Of a stretch of DNA of 64,000 nucleotides, positions 37,166-48,364 are shown one piece after another. The notes below the pieces were generated by a model. It saw only the letters and a list, made by a program, of their open reading frames with translations, searched no databases and was not told the origin of the DNA. The translations under genes were made by a program, and so were the position numbers. Each line of letters starts with the position of its first letter. The stretch's first letter is position 1. The DNA comes from Molanna angustata (taxonomy: Eukaryota > Arthropoda > Insecta > Trichoptera > Molannidae): the NCBI GenBank assembly GCA_963576475.1, contig OY754968.1:16271116-16335115 (forward strand), in the 5' to 3' direction.

Positions 37166-37340
37166 TAATATAATATTTTTCTAAATTTATGTTTAATATT
37201 TTTTTGTAAAAATAATGGTTCCTTACATATTATTACCATAAATTTCCTTACCCCTTCCATTATTTCCCTCTTCTGCTATAACCTATTGTTCGCTGTGTTC
37301 ACAGCTATATATTTATTTTTTTGCTTATTGTTAACGAAGT

Positions 37341-37379
37341 GTCCTGAGAAAGAGAACATCGTTTTCGAAACATGTTGAC
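37341..37379 (+). ncRNA. Hammerhead-like motif, degenerate core
   Basis: GTC then CTGAGAA (37344-37350; G8 changed to A), one extra A, stem II GAGAAC/GTTTTC (37352-37357 with 37361-37366, loop ATC), GAAA at 37367-37370, palindromic CATG, TT, and GAC that pairs with the opening GTC. The layout matches the motifs at 2544 and 6835. Likely inactive. Confidence 0.5.
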
Positions 37380-37385
37380 GGTGGC

Positions 37386-38045
37386 TATTATTTATTAATA
37401 ATGGAGCCACAAAATCATTTCGCATTAGATTACGTAAAAACGTTGTTTTATAGTTTCTTAAATGTGTCTCTTGAAAAGCCCTTTTCTATTGAACTCTTAT
37501 TTGATTAGCTAAAGTTGAGCTCTCAATAATAGCTAGTAGATTTATCCACCAATCGATTTTGCAACCATACTATTTAAACCGATCTCTGTAGTACTATGTA
37601 AGTACCTAAATTATTATTAAGTGTTTTCTCTAGATACGTCAAAGCGTACCTTTTGATGGGTTACCGTGATATAATGTGTCAGGAATATAAGATTAGCGTC
37701 TATATTGCGATAATATTAAGCTTTAAGAAACATAATTAATTTATTACATTAAATATAATATGATTGATATAAACACACAAATATCTACACACACTTGTGT
37801 AGGTATTTTTATTTGTATTATTCAACAAAAACTGAAAAGTCCTATATTTAATTAATTTTGAATTGACTTATTTAAATGTAACTAAAATCGGTATTTAAAA
37901 ATTAATTCTACATAGATACATCAGAAAATTTATTTTCAAAACCTTGTCACACAAATTATAAAATTTACAGTATATAGACAAATATACTGTAATAATAATA
38001 AAAATAGAAACTTTTTTTTACAATATATGGACAATAATTATAATA
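37386..38045. other. AT-rich DNA, no gene seen
   Basis: Nothing supportable. Confidence 0.55.
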
Positions 38046-38057
38046 AATATATCAAGT

Positions 38058-38255
38058 CGATGGGTCGATGGCAGAGCGGTTAGCGCGCTGGACTAGTAAT
38101 CCAGTGGTCGCGAGTTCGAATCCTGCCTCGACCGATTTCGTTCACCTATAGCACAAGCATTTATTTGCTTATTTTAGGGAACGTAGGAAGATGTATATGT
38201 ACTTGTTTAACAAGGACATATTCATTTTATTAAAAAAAAAAAATATTTGAAACAA
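38058..38255 (+). mobile_element. tRNA-derived SINE, family 1, best copy
   Basis: The head folds as a tRNA. ATGGCAGAGCGGTTAGCGCG is the A-box region. Anticodon stem CTGGA/TCCAG encloses CTAGTAA, placing AGT in the anticodon position (Thr-like). GCGAGTTCGAATCC is the B box. A body with ATTTCGTTCACCTATAGCAC and a poly-A end near 38245 follows. It is an RNA polymerase III SINE, not a functional tRNA, because the acceptor stem does not close. Confidence 0.85.
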
Positions 38256-39004
38256 AGTTCTAAATTAAAAAAAGTATATTGTAGAAATAAAAAAAAGAAT
38301 ATAACACTATGAAGGAATCTAGCAGAAATTTAAAGTCAAACAAAACGACCACCAATAGTTTGTTCATTACCTAAATAAAAGTTAATTTTAAAATGTTTGC
38401 TATATTCATAATATTCACAGGTTGGTTGATATTGAAATTGTTTTAAACTGAACCAGAAATTTATACAAAACGAATATTTGAAATGCGTAAACGAATGTTG
38501 GATATAACGAATATTAATACAACAAAGAAAATAATTTGATTTACATTTTTAATCAAACATTTGTTTTGTTATACATATTTATCTTTCTATTGATTTAACG
38601 AAAACTCCAATAAAGAATAACAAATAAATATCGCTATTATTTTTCTCCACCGGAAATGAAACAAAAGAAACACAAAAGATTGACGTTGTTTCGATTATTT
38701 ATTCAAACAAAATAATTATTCACATTAAGATGATACTTGATGAAGTTTTTTTAAGAGGAGCGGAAAAGTGCGATAAATAAAACAATAGCTGTATACAATG
38801 TAATAACAATGTTATACCTTTATTTCACATTTCTATAAGATATCTTGATGTTGTATTTAATTCATTAAAACATTTGACTAAACTTTTCCATCATAGACAC
38901 AACTGAGGTAGACCAGAGTAGATTGTGTCAGGGGAAAATGATTATATTTGCCTTTCGATATTTTTTTTATTTTTACATAGACAATGTATTTTTAAAGAAT
39001 GAAA
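38256..39004. other. AT-rich DNA, no gene seen
   Basis: Nothing supportable. Confidence 0.55.
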
Positions 39005-39161
39005 TGGTCTTGTTACAAGTACATATACATCCTCATACATTCCCTAATGTAAGCATAAATTATTGTGCTATAGGTGGTAACAAAATCGGTCGTGGCAAGA
39101 CTCAATCTCGCGACCACTGGATTACAAACCCAGTGCGCTAACCGCTCTGCCACCATCCATA
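39005..39161 (-). mobile_element. tRNA-derived SINE, family 1
   Basis: Minus strand: TGGCAGAGCGGTTAGCGCAC, then GGTCGCGAGATTGAGTC (worn B box), then body and tail as in the 38058 copy. Confidence 0.8.
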
Positions 39162-39169
39162 TAATAATA

Positions 39170-39230
39170 ATAAACACTTCCTAGAACCCTGCGCAAATGG
39201 CGATTTTATTTCCATATGGCAATTTCTTCA
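39170..39230 (-). mobile_element. SINE family 4, 3' fragment
   Basis: CAAATGGCGATTTTATTTCC followed by ATATGGCAAT matches the 3' part of the 12575-12755 copy. It abuts the family 1 SINE. Confidence 0.5.
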
Positions 39231-40139
39231 GTAGATACTATTTTGAATTATTTTACTGGGTATTTCGGTAATTTATACATAATTGATTCACCTCACTTAG
39301 TGTTAAATTAAGCTTCAGTTTTTTTCTTAGAAATGTATTGTATCTCCTATCTCAAAAAATAAACATACAATTTCAAGTAATTTTTAAAAACATTCTTCGA
39401 CAACTTATTTATATTAAGAGCATTCTCTAAATAGTTAAAAACAAACCAAACTCATCCCTTCGTTTATTATAATGTACATATAAAATGCCAACATTAATTT
39501 ACAAAAATTGTTCCGAAACATTCGAATAAAATATAATTTTGTTATTAAATGACCTTTCAATATTCAAAATGATTTTTTAGTAAAAATCAAATGAAACCAT
39601 TTACACAAACATAGGTCTTAATATTATGTTTTTATTTTTATTCTATACAAATTCGCACGTTTTTTTTCAGATATCATAAAAGTTTTATAAAAACTTAAAT
39701 CATAAAATTTTTATAAAAAAGTGATTCGATAGTAAATGTATTATTTAATTTTTTGTGTTGAAACGGAAAAATGATTTTTTTTTTATTATGTTTTTTTTAT
39801 TTTTTTGTTACCATAATCATATGTTTAAATATATAGATGCTCTCTTTCACACTCTATTTGGCCAACATCATTATTATTATTGTTATAACAACACAATTTA
39901 TTGTTAATTATAAGGACGGTAATAACGTCCATTTAATGCTTTTAAGAACGAATGGTCGTGTTATTCCGGCCACTTTTTTTTCTGTGAACACAAATAAATG
40001 TACCCGTGTGATTTATGGATGTGTAGGTGTTTACAGTAAGTACCTACCTAAATTTTCACGCGTAGACGCATACCTACAGGCACAACAACACAGGTTGTCC
40101 CAAAAAATATATACCTACATAATTTTCGTGACTGAAAAA
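39231..40139. other. AT-rich DNA, no gene seen
   Basis: A 156-codon frame begins at 39837, but only its last ~45 codons look like protein (LINE tail, next entry). The rest is not supported. Confidence 0.5.
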
Positions 40140-40290
40140 CAGGAGATATTTATGTATGTATGTATTAAGATGCATTGGGTGCGAATTCTGTTGGACCTAT
40201 TCCGCACCGCACAGGACAGGGAAAATTTCTCCCAAGTCAACGTCGGAGGACCCTACAGGACGCGTGAAAAAGAAAAAGAAGAAAAAGTTA
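40140..40290 (+). pseudogene. Short LINE C-terminal tail
   Basis: HWVRILLDLFRTAQDRENFS then QVNVGGPYRTREKEKEEK fits the final lines of several insect LINE proteins (L..LFR.A.DR..F......) followed by an A/G-rich GAAAAAGAAG tail. It is strongly 5'-truncated. Confidence 0.5.
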
Positions 40291-40782
40291 CAAATTCTAA
40301 GGCTTAACAATTTATTTAAAAAATAACTTTATTAAAAATATTTAAACAAACATTATAATGAAATCCATGAGATAAATAGTAATACAGTAGCGTCTGGTGA
40401 CAGATATATCAAGGAATAATTAATTATACGGGATGTTATAAATTCTTATTCTTCTTGTTCTTTCATAAGGCCCAGGGCCTGCTTTGATTAGATGAATTGA
40501 CAGACTAGAATTGACAGGGCCTGCTTTAGTAAAAAATTAGAATTGACACACTACATACGAGAATTTTGAAGAGACAAAAGATGTTGGATGATTTTAATTT
40601 TGTATGAAAAAGTGGTAATTGATGAGTAATTTTGAGTTGGAATTGTTTTTACAAGAAAATAATTACGTGATTAATTGTTTCATCCACCTCACCGTACTGG
40701 CAAAGAGGACTGCTACTTAAAACCCTAATTCTATACAGATGGAAAGCAATTGTTGAAAATTGGCCAATATTCTTAATTTATG

Positions 40783-40855
40783 CTTAATTGGGAATGTATG
40801 AGGATGTATATGTAATTGTTCCAAGGACACATTCATTCTTTAAAAAAAAAACATG
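40783..40855 (+). mobile_element. SINE family 1, 3' fragment
   Basis: TTGGGAATGTATGAGGATGT and CCAAGGACACATTCATTC match the SINE tail at 38190-38230, ending in poly-A near 40850. Confidence 0.65.
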
Positions 40856-40902
40856 ATATTATTTTTTAAATTTTTTTGTAATGAAACCAAATTGTTTCAA
40901 AA

Positions 40903-41183
40903 TTTAGCGGTGATAGTCCAGCGGTAAGGTCGTCGCCTCACATGCGTGAGGTTGACGGTTCGAATCCGGGCGGGGCACGCACCTCTGGATTTTAAAAAAA
41001 AATCTATGTGCGGATTTATATCACTAGCTATGTGTAACCATGATCCAATTTGTCTGGTTCCCCTTTCTAAGAGTTACGAAGGTCAGATGGCAGTCGCTTC
41101 AATGTAATAACCAGACTCGCCAATTCCAGGATCATGGTCAAAGCGTACCCCGATAGAAACGGGACAAAAGCGCTAAGGGTAAA
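40903..41183 (+). mobile_element. tRNA-derived SINE, family 2, with 20-bp target duplication
   Basis: The head has GATAGTCCAGCGGTAAGGTC (A box) and GACGGTTCGAATCCGGGC (B box), with CCTCACATGCGTGAGG as anticodon arm. The body includes ATCACTAGCTATGTG and ACGAAGGTCAGATGGCAG. GAAACCAAATTGTTTCAAAA (40883-40902) recurs with one change at 41184-41203, marking a clean LINE-mediated insertion. Only one copy is in the window. Confidence 0.85.
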
Positions 41184-41689
41184 GAAACCAAGTTGTTTCA
41201 AAACATAGTGTTGAAAATTATGTAGTTCTCTCCTCAAACTTTTCGCGAACGCTTATCACGACATTTTTTTGCAGCAAATACAAGTAGGTAGGTACAGCAT
41301 GTGAATAAACTTTTGGGACCCCCTGTTTGTATTTGTATTGTCTTTTGTTTCATTTACACAGGAACATCGGATAAACGGAACAATCATCAGTCATTATTAC
41401 TTTCAGGTACCTATCATTAGATTTATTGTTATTACCGAGGTACAACAAATTTTGCGCTGAATTTCTTCTCACTGCTGTTATTACAAAAACTATCTTTTTC
41501 AATCATGTTCTGTTTTATTTCAGTCCTTGAATGTTATTTATTTACACAGAACAAAATAATCGTGCGTGTAATATTATATTACACCCCTCTAAGTACACGA
41601 TATTTTTCTCTTCAGAAAATAACTATTTATTTTTATACTACATACTATTATTACCCACACAATATTTTTTTCCACCCAACTATGTATTT

Positions 41690-42245
41690 TTACTCTCCAC
41701 TATTATGGAATTGTGGAGAGTAATGATTTCACAATTTTTAAGAGTATTTTTTTTACATCGATTTCTGAATGAGTATCATGTACAGAGTGCATACTTTGAG
41801 TTTCGTTGTGATGTTTTTGTGTGTATGCCGTACACAAATATGAAAATTTGTGTCCTCTGTACAAATCAAACTAAAAGGCCGATGAACTTCAGATCAAACT
41901 AAAAGGCCGTTTTCCATAGACAGCGGTTCATTTTTTCTCAATGTTTCTCTGTGATTTCATCTGTTAAAACTAAAAAAAATGCTCTCACGACCTGGAAAAT
42001 TGAGATACCAATAATATTCAAAAAACTGCATTCAAAGTTGGTGAACGTTAAAAGAAAAACATACAACCGTTTGAAAAATTATGTTCATAATAATAGATTT
42101 TTGTATGAAAAATTTATATACCTAACTAGAGATTTTTTTTTGTTTGGCAATGTTAAGTTATTTGTTTTCATATTGATATTAAAGTGTAATATTAGCAGGA
42201 AAGCTTCGTAGTGGAAAGTTTAGCGTTGGCCAAAACCCACTCGTT
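41690..42245 (+). mobile_element. Dispersed repeat Rpt-1, copy 3
   Basis: It starts with a perfect hairpin TTACTCTCCAC/GTGGAGAGTAA (41691-41725) and ends with GTTTAGCGTTGGCCAAAAC and CCACTCG like copy 2. The interior is more diverged. Two short frames inside have no motif. Confidence 0.6.
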
Positions 42246-42639
42246 TTTCATATGATATCACTAATGGAATAAATTAATTTTCTGATCTTGATTAAGACTT
42301 GCACTGATGTTATTCGTCAAAACACAACAATCGGTACTTTCGTATTAAGTATTGCAAACAAATATCAAACTCATTTCCTTAAATATCATTAATACTAAAA
42401 ATTTGTTAGCTTAATATGGTAACTAAATGCATCATTTATTTATGTTCATATAACAAGGAATTAATATTTCATAAAACAAGGACTTAATAATTAATAAAAA
42501 AAAAAACTTAACCGAAACTATACCGACACAATATTAGTATACTTACCTATATAATATAATGGTATGCTTTTTTTAATATCATTTTCAATGCGCTTAAAAT
42601 ATATTTTTTTAATATTTCATTCAATTTTCTATAGTACCT
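42246..42639. other. AT-rich DNA, no gene seen
   Basis: Nothing supportable. Confidence 0.5.
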
Positions 42640-43016
42640 ACTTCGTAGAGCCAACACCAACAGGGAAATATTCACCAATGTTAAGCTCCATAAAGTGTTG
42701 TACGTAGGCCATATTCTGAGAGGCGAAAAATATACCATCCTTCAGCTTGTCATGGAGGGGAAGATTGAGGGTCGTAGAGAGATCGGAAGAAAGCAAATTT
42801 TCTGGCTGCGAAACATCCGGGAATGGTACTGTGGAGGAGCTGTTGTCACACTGCATATGACAGGGAGGCTTTCTCTATGGTGTTCGTCGGAAAAAGCAAC
42901 TTTTTCGGCTGCGAATCATCCGGGAATGGAACTATGGAGGAGCTGTTGTCACACTACATATGACAGGGAGGCTTTCTCTATGGTGTTCGTCAACATCGGG
43001 GGGACTTGACATGACA
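42640..43016 (+). pseudogene. LINE-E C-terminal remnant with internal duplication
   Basis: The frame reads RANTNREIFTNVKLHKVLYV, GHILRGEKYTILQLVMEGKI, EGRREIGRKQIFWLRNIREW, a classic insect LINE C-terminus (YLGH..RG.KY..LQL...GKIEG.R..GR). About 90 bp (from 42804) is duplicated 103 bp downstream (from 42907). The second copy, in another frame, restores the expected ending YDREAFSMVFVNIGGT. Confidence 0.75.
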
Positions 43017-44099
43017 CAAGAAGAAGAATATACATTTTCGAAAGTACCTAGCCAGGATATCTGTTTTAATTCTAAGCAGGCTTTGTTTTTTTTTTCATTG
43101 TTTTAACAAAAATACGAGTCGATTAAATAAATTTAGCACCCACGAACATGGATAATATCGTCCATTGTAATAATTCTCCAGTGAACGAAAATATCCAGTA
43201 GGTAGTAAAGAAGCGCACCTGTGGAACAAATCCTGAAATATTATTTTTCGTGAAAATATAGTATTTTCGCCGCAGGCTCCCCCATATAACCTACCTTGAC
43301 AAGTATTACCCCCCGAGTACACGGTGTAATGGTATTGAGCACTTCCAACTATCATAAAATATCCCATCACAAGGTGATTTTATTGAAAACGAAGAAGCTA
43401 GAGGAAAAATCAACAGCTCATATTAGGACATTAGACAACCCTATAGTCTAGAAATAAATTGTATAGTTGATGCCAAAGGAAGGCACCTGTTTTCTATAAT
43501 CACAATCGGATCATGAGCACGTAGATTTTAGAAGAATGGAATAAATACTATTTATCATTAGCGAAGATAATTAAATCTTTTACAAATAACATCAATCGTA
43601 CATCTAACAAAACGAGTGGATCTTCACTACCAAGTCATTCCACAAGGATTCAAACTTTGTATGGAATTTTTCAGCATTTTCATGAAATGAGTTTGGTTAA
43701 TTTTATTTTTTATTTATTTGACATCCTTTTTTTTAAAAATCTTACAAAAAAAATTATAAAATACTAATGATGTTTACTTTATTAAAGTTGTAGCATTACC
43801 TCATCAAAAAGATTAAAAGGTTGTGCTTGATGAGGGAATCATTTGATATTAGATAATAGAATAATTACATAGTTGTACAACGGTGAAAAAAAACTATGCA
43901 CATTAAAAAAACAAATAAACATAAAAAAAAACGATTGAAAACGGGCAATTCGAAACAATATTGGTTATATTAATACATACATACACCAGTTTAGATTGTG
44001 AAATGTTTTTTCAGTCTTTGTTTGAACCTTTAACAATCCTTATCTGTTTTATTTCAACTGGAAGCAATCTTTATTTCCATAAAAATAACATGTAATTGT
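43017..44099. other. AT-rich DNA, no gene seen
   Basis: A short inverted CCTCATCAA/TTGATGAGG pair lies at 43800-43845. It lacks hammerhead core residues. Confidence 0.5.
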
Positions 44100-44365
44100 T
44101 TTGAATTTGTCTAGTATTAAATTTATGAATTTTAAAAACGTAGTGACATTCGATTTTAAAATTCTATAGTAGGTATTAAATTTATGAATTTTAAAATCGT
44201 AGTGAATCCTTCAAAATCTTATAGGATCATAGCGAGCATTAGATTTAAAAATTTACAAAATTTGAATAGAATCGTAAAAGTACTTTAGCCTATAATCGAT
44301 AAAGTAGAATAAACACACCGTACATAGCATATAGTACACAGCACGCACACACACACGTAGGTACA
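44100..44365 (-). mobile_element. Dispersed repeat Rpt-1, copy 4 (partial, reversed)
   Basis: GCCTATAATCGATAAAGTAG, TTACAAAATTTGAATAGAAT and a run of CACACACACAC are the reverse of the Rpt-1 core. Within it, TAAATTTATGAATTTTAAAA followed by CGTAGTGA occurs twice, about 58 bp apart. Confidence 0.6.
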
Positions 44366-44774
44366 TTTAATTTTATTATTTATTTTTTATTTGAGTAGGT
44401 ACTTAGTAGGTAAAAATTTTAAAGGTTGATATTTTATTTCAAAATAAATAGAGTTCCTTCATTAAGTTCTTATATTTTTTTACTCGATAAAATATTCCTT
44501 TTGATTTTTTGTACCATCTTTTGAACTGTGAATAAAGGACATAAAATATGAAATTCATATAAGACGCTAAATCCTTAAGCCCTCATAATTCTGGGGAACA
44601 TTTTAAGCTTCCAAGGTAGTCAGACATTATACATATACCCATTTATCTAATGTTTGAATATTCTTAAGTAATAGTTTTAGGTAATAGTTATGAGTACCAG
44701 TAAGATGGGGACTATGAATAATAAGCCTGAAACACATAATTCACATTTGTTTCAACTTCCGTTGGGTATTTTTT

Positions 44775-44996
44775 ATTTCTTTATTTTACTTCGCGGGCAA
44801 CTAACAGGTACTATGTCAAATATTGATTTAACACGCACCCAATAACAAGTTGCCACATTCTGGAGACTTACGATATTAATCGTCTCACAGATCCAAACTG
44901 AAAACACAATTAAAAACTGTGTCTCCACCGGGAATCGAACCCGGGACCTTTGGATCAGCAGTCAGATACCTAACCAACTGTGCCATGAAGGCCGAC
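44775..44996 (-). mobile_element. tRNA-derived SINE, family 3, copy 2
   Basis: Minus strand: TGGCACAGTTGGTTAGGTAT (A box), GGGTTCGATTCCCGGTGG (B box, perfect), then the body with CACAGTTTTTAATTGTG and GTTAGTTGCCCGCGAAG. Better preserved than copy 1. Confidence 0.85.
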
Positions 44997-45279
44997 AGAA
45001 AGAATATTATGATTTTAAACTTAAGTGGAAAAGATTTTTAAGTAAACTCTAAATGAAATATGAAATTATTTTTTCTTTTAATAACGATACGAACTATTTA
45101 ATTCACAATATTAAAAACAAATAACAAAAAATGGATAATTTATATAGCGCCATTTTTGTGTTTTCACTTCAAGAGCTCTGTGCAATGATACCCGGAGAAA
45201 AAAAAATCAACATAGGTAATAATCACTTAATCACTATTATGAGTTTATTAATCACTATTATGAGCACTTAATCACTATT

Positions 45280-45590
45280 ATGAGTAGCTGTGAGGCACCG
45301 GCTTAGAATAGTGCTTCCACTCTTTTCTATTACTGTTTTCGAGTGTCCCGTAAGAGCCGGGTAATCGAAAATACAACAGGCAACAATAACATCTGACATA
45401 GTTCAGCAATGAGGTTCACCACCCATTCTGAATGTAGTGCCTTTTTAGGTGAGACGAGACTGGTGTGTGGGTATACACATATGTGTTGTGCTCCCTTTTA
45501 TAAGGAAATGCACACCCGCACACCTTTCGCTGGTTACCCCACATTGTGGGATATGCCGTGATGGTATGAATGAATGAATGAATGAGTTTA
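45280..45590 (+). repeat. LINE- or SINE-like 3' tail with GAAT microsatellite end
   Basis: CCCTTTTATAAGGAAATGCA, GCTGGTTACCCCACATTGTG and GGATATGCCGTGATGGTATG, followed by (AATG)n, recur in reverse at 54445-54600. The ending GTGATGGTATG resembles the LINE-A 3' end. The upstream part has no recognisable protein. Confidence 0.55.
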
Positions 45591-46184
45591 AAAAAAATAC
45601 AATACCAATAGAGTGTTCTTATAATATTACATGTTTTTCACGTTAATCATTTTATATTATTTAGGTACATTTCAACGATAATAAATGTGTGAGTCTTCAA
45701 TTGCTGTTTGCAAACTGATATTTTACACGCATTTTATTTTACGAAATAAATTTCTTACGTTTCATTTTTGCTGGATCAAACACTCATACGGTGTTGTTTT
45801 ACTTTATTAATCAACTAATTGATAATTTATTTTAGACAAGGTCTACTTTATTTATATGCAGATAAAGAAAAAAATGTAATATGATTCTTATGATGTATTT
45901 GGAAAATCGAACACCTATTGCAACTATTATTAGGCTTTCGATCTATCATTGCTTGATTTTCTATGGTCACGCCCTTGCACACATAACAGAAGTAGTGGTG
46001 TTCAATGTTAAAGATTTTTTGTGGAAAATTTGGTGTTGTCATGTCAAGATTTCCACGGCAAAAAGACTTCCACAGCTTAAAACATTTTACGATGCAGTCA
46101 TTTCTTTTTTGCGGTTTCATGCAAACACTTTACCTTATTTTTTTCAATAAAAGTGTCCTAAATAAGAACATTTCGATTTTTTTT
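45591..46184. other. AT-rich DNA, no gene seen
   Basis: Nothing supportable. Confidence 0.5.
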
Positions 46185-46500
46185 TTAACATGTCCACGTA
46201 GGGGACGCCAGCTATTAGGATTTGGGTCCATTTTACTCTTCCGAAGAAGCGCACAACGTAGCGTCGGGAGGGGTTTACAATCTAGAAAAGAGTTTATTAA
46301 TTCGGATTTTAAAAAGACCCAGGTTGTACGAAGGTGGAAACACAGAATTCGGAAGATCGTTCCACAGTCGGGCTGCTGTATTAATAAAGGAGTTCGAGAA
46401 GCGACTTGTTCGTATATGTTGAAGGTCCACTGTGAATGGGTGCTGTGATTGAGTGAAGCGAGTGACTCTGTTGCGAGTGGGTGGAGGAGGGACCAAAGAT
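46185..46500 (-). pseudogene. LINE-F C-terminal remnant
   Basis: The minus-strand frame from 46496 reads RNRVTRFTQSQHPFTVDLQH then RTSRFSNSFINTAARLWNDL, PNSVFPPSYNLGLFKIRINK. The pattern HPF.V......R...F..SF......LWN.LP..VFP..Y....FK is the terminal domain of CR1/Jockey-type LINE proteins. One open frame covers it; the reverse transcriptase is absent. Confidence 0.75.
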
Positions 46501-47254
46501 GCAAGTTCTTCTGAGCAATTCCCGTGGTAGTATCTATAGAATAAACTTAAAATAATATAGAATAGCTCTGAATCTCAGAATATCATCTTTGTCTTTCGAG
46601 AAATCATCAAAACATATCGTCTATAGATTGTTCTTATTTTTTTATTAAAAAAATAGTTTTTACAACCAGTGCAAAATATGAAAGATGCTACAAAGAAGTC
46701 TGGAAATTTAGGACATAACTGACCCCTTAGAAATATATAACCAGCTTCTAGAAAAAACCCTTTCATTTTTGCGTTAGTAGGTATATTATCCGCTAATGTG
46801 CTTTCAAAACACCACTTTTATGGTGTCATAAAAGTGTGTGTTTTTCTTTCATGGTGTCTTATATAACCACACCAATGATTTTCAAATATGCATCTTAACA
46901 TGATCTAATAAAATCAAATCCTTTCAGGTAATAATAGTCGAGAGTGCTTCATTCTTCCATACAAAGTTAACTTGTTTTTTTTTGATAAAAATACGACTAG
47001 GTGTTCTCAACCACACAAAAGCTACAAACTTTAATACAATATTATTTCTAGTCATTTTATTATCTCTTTAGTGATTCCGATCGAGTCGTTTGTTCGTGTC
47101 TTTTCTATCAATTCTCTAATATTTTCTGCCAAAACTTTTCCACCATACTTTACCTCTTTTATCTTGTAGATATTTTTGTATTTGGGATTTATGAAACAAA
47201 AGTGATACAGATCTTTGTTTCCACCACAAAAAACATTTTGTGTTATACCAAGCA
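46501..47254. other. AT-rich DNA, no gene seen
   Basis: Nothing supportable. Confidence 0.5.
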
Positions 47255-47995
47255 TACCATACCATCACGTCATTTTCCTATTTGGGGTAGGCATAGGGAA
47301 CCGAACGCCAGACTCCTCTCTCTCTCAAGATACATTTCTCACTTCTTAATTATCGACGAAGTTTTTATTTGGTAGAATTCCATTATAAGTTTTATCTATA
47401 ATTAAAAGTAAAGACTTTTTGATTCTACATTAATTTTTTATTCTGCGCGATAGGCCTATTTCGCCTTGTTAGGGCATTAACTAGTTTATAATATATATAA
47501 GCTAGTTAATATAATATAAGCTAGTTAATGCCCTAACAAGGCGAAATAGGCCTATCGCGCAGAATAAAAAATTAATGTAGAATCAAAAAGTGTTTACTTT
47601 TAATTATAGATAAAACTTATTTCTCACTTCATTAATATCGTTGAATCGTTGCATACACACTTTTATGTTATTCTTACATCTAACGTCTCCATATTTTAAA
47701 ATTCCATTTATGTGATCGTACCAAATTTTCCTTGACCGACATCTACTTTTCTTTCCTCTTTTATCAGTCTTATATATATTTTTTTTGTCAGACGGTCACT
47801 CATTCTTGCTATGTGACCAAACCACCTTAGGGCATTTATTTTCATCTTACGATATCTCTTTAAATAATACATTCTCGTCTGATTTCTTCATTTCTTTTTC
47901 TATCATACATCGTTTTACTATACATTCGTCTTGGTGACCTCAATTTAACTGCGTTAATTCTAATCTTATTCGTCTTCTGTCATTTTTTTAAAGAT
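47255..47995 (-). pseudogene. LINE-A C-terminal fragment, copy 4, split by a palindromic insertion
   Basis: 47255-47345 carries the reversed 3' end (ACCATCACG ... GGTAGGCATAGGGAACCGAA), and 47631-47995 continues with GTGTGCATGCAACG-type and TTGGTCACATAGCAAGAATG (minus strand) sequence. Joining 47345 to 47631 restores continuity with the copy at 14980-15010. Frames are too damaged to read long segments. Confidence 0.65.
47346..47618 (-). mobile_element. Second palindromic insertion with 12-bp target duplication
   Basis: Arms 47388-47484 and 47521-47618 are inverted with few mismatches, separated by an AT-rich 36-bp spacer. An unpaired 42-bp extension lies at the left (47346-47387). ATTTCTCACTTC occurs at 47334-47345 and 47619-47630. 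Outward from the centre each arm has GGCGAAATAGGCCTATCGCG: GAAA, a palindromic TAGGCCTA, then TC, as in the 3' half of a hammerhead. A proper CUGANGA core is not found (CTAACAA precedes). The plan mirrors the 6726-6980 element. Confidence 0.6.
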
Positions 47996-48085
47996 TGAAC
48001 GTGTCCTTGTCAAAAGTACATATACATCCGCGTACATTCCCCAAATTAGGCATATGCTTGTGCTATAGGTGAACGAAATCGGTAC
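47996..48085 (-). mobile_element. SINE family 1, 3' fragment
   Basis: GTACATATACATCCGCGTAC and GCTATAGGTGAACGAAATCG match the body and tail of the family 1 SINE in reverse. The tRNA head is gone. Confidence 0.65.
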
Positions 48086-48332
48086 CATTAAAAAAAAATA
48101 CTATACCATTTTGTACCAGGAGATTTGCTCGCCTCGAAATAATTTTATTTATTTTTTTATCATAAATCCCTTTTTTTAATTATAATAATATATTATGTGT
48201 GTACAATATAACTTCATAAGGTAGTAAATAAAATGTATAGTACTATAATTAACTTTAAATTAAAGTTTATGTTTTTTTTTCTTCACTTACTCATTATAGT
48301 GTTTATGTATTGCAAATGATTTCTGGATAAGA

Positions 48333-48364
48333 CACTCCACTAGGCCAATGCCTGTGTCGGAGTG
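48333..48364 (-). other. Stem-loop of LINE 3'-UTR type (copy E)
   Basis: Minus strand: stem CACTCC/GGAGTG encloses GACACAGGCATTGGCCTAGT, with an inner AGGC/GCCT helix. An A-rich stretch follows at 48271-48280 (minus strand). Confidence 0.65.

Noticed and set aside
38058..38135. Functional Thr tRNA gene
   Set aside because: The acceptor stem does not close, a SINE body and poly-A follow, and the same head recurs in several decayed copies.
39837..40139. N-terminal part of a 156-codon open frame
   Set aside because: Only the last ~45 codons resemble a LINE tail; the rest reads as chance sequence.
43800..43845. CCTCATCAA/TTGATGAGG inverted pair as a ribozyme
   Set aside because: No GAAA or cleavage-site element at the right place; short pair only.
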